NCBI GenBank assembly: GCA_030691225.1
Contig: JAUYES010000363.1
Span: 1-8,925, forward strand
DNA from: Holophaga sp.
GTDB lineage: Bacteria > Acidobacteriota > Holophagae > Holophagales > Holophagaceae
Length of the DNA: 8,925 bases
Direction of reading: 5' to 3'
Part shown: positions 7,128 through 8,925 of the stretch, piece by piece
How the letters are laid out: the number at the start of each line of letters is the position of its first letter
Position numbering within the stretch: the first letter of the stretch is position 1
Position numbers and translations under genes: made by a program
The notes under the pieces: model-generated
The model's input: only the letters and a program-made list of their open reading frames with translations
What the model was told of the DNA's origin: nothing
Databases searched by the model: none

Positions 7128-8600
7128 ATGCTGCACGTCCTCGTGCTTGGGCAGTCCCACCTTGCCCTGAGGCTGGGGGAGTGGGTGCGAACACTGGGGA
7201 TGGAGGCCACCCTGGCAGCCATGGGACCACTCAGTGCTCCCATGGCTGCAGCCTGGAAGGGATATCCGCGCCTGGAGGGCGCAGCGGATGATCCCGAACT
7301 GCTGGGGCGCGATGTATTGGATCACGTGCAGGCAGTGTTTTTCTGCGCTTCCGACGATGGTCTGAACTTGGATCTCGCCCTGCGCGTGCGGGAGTTGCAT
7401 CCCACGATTCGCCTGGTGCTCTCCTTCCGCAATCCAGACCTGGGCCGCAAACTCGAGGCGGAACTCGGCAACTGCGCGGTGGTGAGCGTACCGGAGGCCT
7501 CCGCCCCAGCCATCGCCGTGGCGGCCCTGCATCGCGGGGTGCTGCAGGCCATCCAGCATGAGGGCCGCACCCACTGCATCCTGCGCCCCCTGGAGGGCGA
7601 TGCTTGGCCCCGCTTTATCCCCATGGACGAACTGGCCCCCAGCGAGGAAGAGGAGACCCCCGTCCAGCGCATCGCCGAATGGATGACCCACCCCAGCCGC
7701 AGCTGGGATCGTTTCCTGCTGGGCATTCTCGGCGCCATCGCCCTGCTGCTGACGTTCGCCACGGCCTACTTCCACTTCTCGCAGGGCCTGTCGTGGATCA
7801 CGGCCTTCTACTTCGTGGTCACCACCTTCTGCACCGTAGGCTACGGCGATTTCAGCCTGCGTGAGGCTTCGGATCTAGCCAAACTTGCGGGCATTGCTCT
7901 CATGCTCGGCAGCGTTACGCTCACCGCCGGGCTCTTCGCCATCCTCACCAATGCGCTGGTGCAGAAGCGCGCCGACGCTCTTGAGGGGCGCCGCCGCTAC
8001 CGATTCCATCACCACATCCTAGTCTGTGGCCTGGGTGTGATGGGCTTGCGGGTGGCCACCTTCCTCAAGGGTCTCGGCCACCGCGTGCTCGTGATCGAGA
8101 AAGACCGCACCAATCCACTGCTGCCGGAGTGCGCTAGCCGTGGCATCCCGTATATGGTGGCAGACGCCACCCACGCCTCCGCCCTGCGGGACGCCAACTT
8201 GCCCAAAGCAAGGACACTCGTCAGCACCCTGAACGACGACTTGGTAGGCCTGGAAATCGCCCTGGCCGGCCGGGCCCTCTGCCCTGCCCTGCGCGTGGTG
8301 CTGCGGGTCTTCGACGGTGCCTTCGCAGGGCGCATCGAACGTGCCTTCCACATTCACACCGCCCTCTCATCTTCGGCCTTGGCCGCCCCAGCCTTCCTTG
8401 CCCGCGCCCTGGACCCCGACGGACTGACCTTCATGGAGACCGAAGACTGCTGGTGGTTGGTTCGCAGCCTGCCCGAAGGCGCAAAGCCCGGCGAAGGGGA
8501 ACGCGTACTGGCGGAGGGCGCTCGAAAACTCGTGCTGAGCCCTTGGAGGAATGCGGTTTCAGACCAAATTATGCAGTTGCAAATGAAAAACCAAAGATGA
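7128..8600 (+). CDS. Potassium channel with RCK/TrkA-N domains on both sides of the pore
   Basis: The 490-aa product is predicted to pass K+ through the inner membrane under control of cytoplasmic nucleotide- or ion-binding domains. Residues 1-140 are a TrkA-N (RCK) Rossmann domain: strand VLVLG, a glycine loop degenerated to GQSHLA (8-13), then GAADDPELL, ASDDGLNLDLALRVRELHP and a further NPDLGRKLEAELG segment, all in family order. After an acidic linker (170-177) come membrane helix 1 (about 194-216), the pore helix, the K+ selectivity filter TVGYGD (236-241) and membrane helix 2 (about 251-277). A second TrkA-N domain follows (about 295-415) with an intact GLGVMG (301-306) and acidic Glu324 at the end of strand 2, as expected for NAD(H) or ADP binding. 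The tail from about 430 may be a reduced TrkA-C-like lobe. GGAGG lies four bases before the ATG. It is transcribed away from the genes on its left, with no partner on its strand. The ligand and gating sense are unknown. Confidence 0.92.
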   Translation: MLHVLVLGQSHLALRLGEWVRTLGMEATLAAMGPLSAPMAAAWKGYPRLEGAADDPELLGRDVLDHVQAVFFCASDDGLNLDLALRVRELHPTIRLVLSFRNPDLGRKLEAELGNCAVVSVPEASAPAIAVAALHRGVLQAIQHEGRTHCILRPLEGDAWPRFIPMDELAPSEEEETPVQRIAEWMTHPSRSWDRFLLGILGAIALLLTFATAYFHFSQGLSWITAFYFVVTTFCTVGYGDFSLREASDLAKLAGIALMLGSVTLTAGLFAILTNALVQKRADALEGRRRYRFHHHILVCGLGVMGLRVATFLKGLGHRVLVIEKDRTNPLLPECASRGIPYMVADATHASALRDANLPKARTLVSTLNDDLVGLEIALAGRALCPALRVVLRVFDGAFAGRIERAFHIHTALSSSALAAPAFLARALDPDGLTFMETEDCWWLVRSLPEGAKPGEGERVLAEGARKLVLSPWRNAVSDQIMQLQMKNQR

Positions 8601-8693
8601 ACCACGGAGTCACTGAGGGCACGGAGAAAGATTGAGGCACGAAACGTTGATGGATTTTCACCTCTGGCTTTTCCTTTCTCTGCGTCTTGTGGC
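8601..8693. repeat. CACGGAG heptamer array with an inverted partner
   Basis: Directly after the channel stop codon the plus strand has CACGGAG (8603-8609), CACTGAG (8611-8617) and CACGGAG (8620-8626), an 8-9 nt step. The minus strand across 8673-8693 reads GCCACAAGACGCAGAGAAAG, a related sequence in the opposite direction. GAGAAAG (8624-8630) pairs exactly with CTTTCTC (8674-8680), so a transcript could fold into a long imperfect stem-loop. Sequences of this look are familiar as dispersed intergenic repeats in several bacterial genomes; that is from memory, not a search. Confidence 0.5.
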
Positions 8694-8703
8694 TTAGTTT
8701 TTT

Positions 8704-8745
8704 GGCTCTTCACAGATCTGTGGGAAACGCAGGTGGAGAAGAGCC
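8704..8745. repeat. Inverted repeat enclosing a 12-bp palindrome
   Basis: GGCTCTTC (8704-8711) and GAAGAGCC (8738-8745) are perfect reverse complements with a 26-nt loop. Overlapping the left arm is CACAGATCTGTG (8711-8722), a perfect 12-bp palindrome. After the right arm the plus strand reads TTTGCTGTGTTT, which is T-rich but interrupted, so a weak terminator for the channel gene is possible but not convincing. Confidence 0.4.
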
Positions 8746-8777
8746 TTTGCTGTGTTTCGGTGTATTCGAAAACGAGT

Positions 8778-8833
8778 CTGCCGCCAAGGCGCCAAGCGGC
8801 GCTGCGCGCCTTCGCCAAGAAAAGTGGCGGCAG
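8778..8833. repeat. Nested inverted repeat built from CGCCAAG heptamers
   Basis: CTGCCGCC (8778-8785) pairs with GGCGGCAG (8826-8833). Inside it AAGGCGC (8786-8792) pairs with GCGCCTT (8806-8812), and inside that AGCG (8795-8798) pairs with CGCT (8800-8803). The three stems stack on one side, with a 13-nt bulge at 8813-8825. CGCCAAG occurs three times in the same direction, at 8782, 8790 and 8813, the third copy filling the bulge. Confidence 0.55.
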
Positions 8834-8842
8834 TGATACTCC

Positions 8843-8857
8843 CAAGGGTCGCCCTTG
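8843..8857. repeat. Small perfect hairpin abutting the 24-bp inverted repeat
   Basis: CAAGGG (8843-8848) and CCCTTG (8852-8857) form a 6-bp stem around TCG and end exactly where the larger hairpin starts at 8858. CTCCCAAG (8839-8846), which covers most of the left arm, is also the reverse complement of CTTGGGAG (8885-8892), mainly in the loop of the large hairpin, so the two structures could exchange partners or form a pseudoknot. Confidence 0.5.
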
Positions 8858-8915
8858 TCGTATCTTCGGCCAGAAGTCCGCCTTCTTGGGAGCGGACTTC
8901 TGGCCGAAGATACGA
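8858..8915. repeat. Perfect 24-bp inverted repeat with 10-nt loop
   Basis: The left arm 8858-8881 (TCGTATCTTCGG onward) is the exact reverse complement of the right arm 8892-8915 (ending CCGAAGATACGA). The loop is CTTCTTGGGA (8882-8891). A stem this long without a mismatch is rarely chance. No T-run follows within the few bases left in the window (TCCGCTGCAA), so a terminator reading is unsupported on the plus strand; the minus strand after the hairpin (CAAGGGCGACCC) also lacks a T-run. It may be a mobile palindromic unit (REP-like), a transcript-stabilising hairpin or part of a structured RNA. Confidence 0.75.
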
Positions 8916-8925
8916 TCCGCTGCAA

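Larger units (their letters stand above)
8601..8925. other. Gene-free, hairpin-rich region downstream of the channel gene
   Basis: No plausible gene lies in the 325 bp after the channel stop codon. The stretch is instead a series of inverted repeats (8601-8693, 8704-8745, 8778-8833, 8843-8857, 8858-8915), listed separately. None is followed by a clean T-run on the plus strand, so a standard intrinsic terminator for the channel gene cannot be named, although any of the hairpins could protect or end its transcript. Confidence 0.65.

Noticed and set aside
6900..7775. 291-codon open frame on the minus strand
   Set aside because: Most of it is antisense to the channel gene, and the peptide is His/Gln/Gly-rich without domain features, as expected of a shadow frame in GC-rich DNA.
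8354..8845. 163-codon open frame on the minus strand
   Set aside because: It is antisense to the channel end and then runs through the intergenic repeats; its peptide is the usual translation artefact of such repeats.

Overview
The window reads as a chromosomal segment of a fairly GC-rich Gram-negative bacterium. Three things point to the Acidobacteriota, perhaps the Holophagae (Geothrix/Holophaga-like): a tricorn-type protease, a Ser/Thr kinase carrying a PD40 (TolB/WD40-like) propeller, and short degenerate repeats between genes. The assignment is inference from gene content. No rRNA, tRNA, CRISPR array, transposase or phage gene is visible.

Layout. Four genes lie on the minus strand on the left, in transcription order: a secreted protein of unknown function with two Ig-like domains (6410-5643), a methyl-accepting chemotaxis protein (5463-3844), a transmembrane Ser/Thr kinase with an extracytoplasmic PD40 propeller (3730-1016), and the N-terminal 316 residues of a tricorn-type protease that runs off the left edge (948-1). 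One gene is on the plus strand (7128-8600), a two-helix potassium channel with NAD-binding RCK/TrkA-N domains both before and after the pore. The channel and the minus-strand block are transcribed away from each other across a 717-bp gap.

The genes do not form an obvious single pathway, but all are membrane, sensing or envelope functions. The kinase and the protease are the most likely pair: same strand, 67 bp apart, and both with PD40 repeats predicted to sit outside the cytoplasmic membrane. The chemoreceptor is separated from the kinase by 113 bp and may be its own unit.

The two gene-poor stretches (6411-7127 and 8601-8925) hold the least ordinary DNA. The first contains a 162-bp element with 22-bp perfect inverted ends. 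The second is a string of inverted repeats ending in a perfect 24-bp hairpin next to a second small hairpin, with the loop of the large one complementary to part of the small one. Three different heptamers (GGATGAA, CACGGAG, CGCCAAG) each occur in these gaps as small arrays with an 8-9 nt step, and each array is part of an inverted-repeat structure. No clearly new multi-gene system was found; the repeat architecture and the RCK-pore-RCK channel are the best leads.
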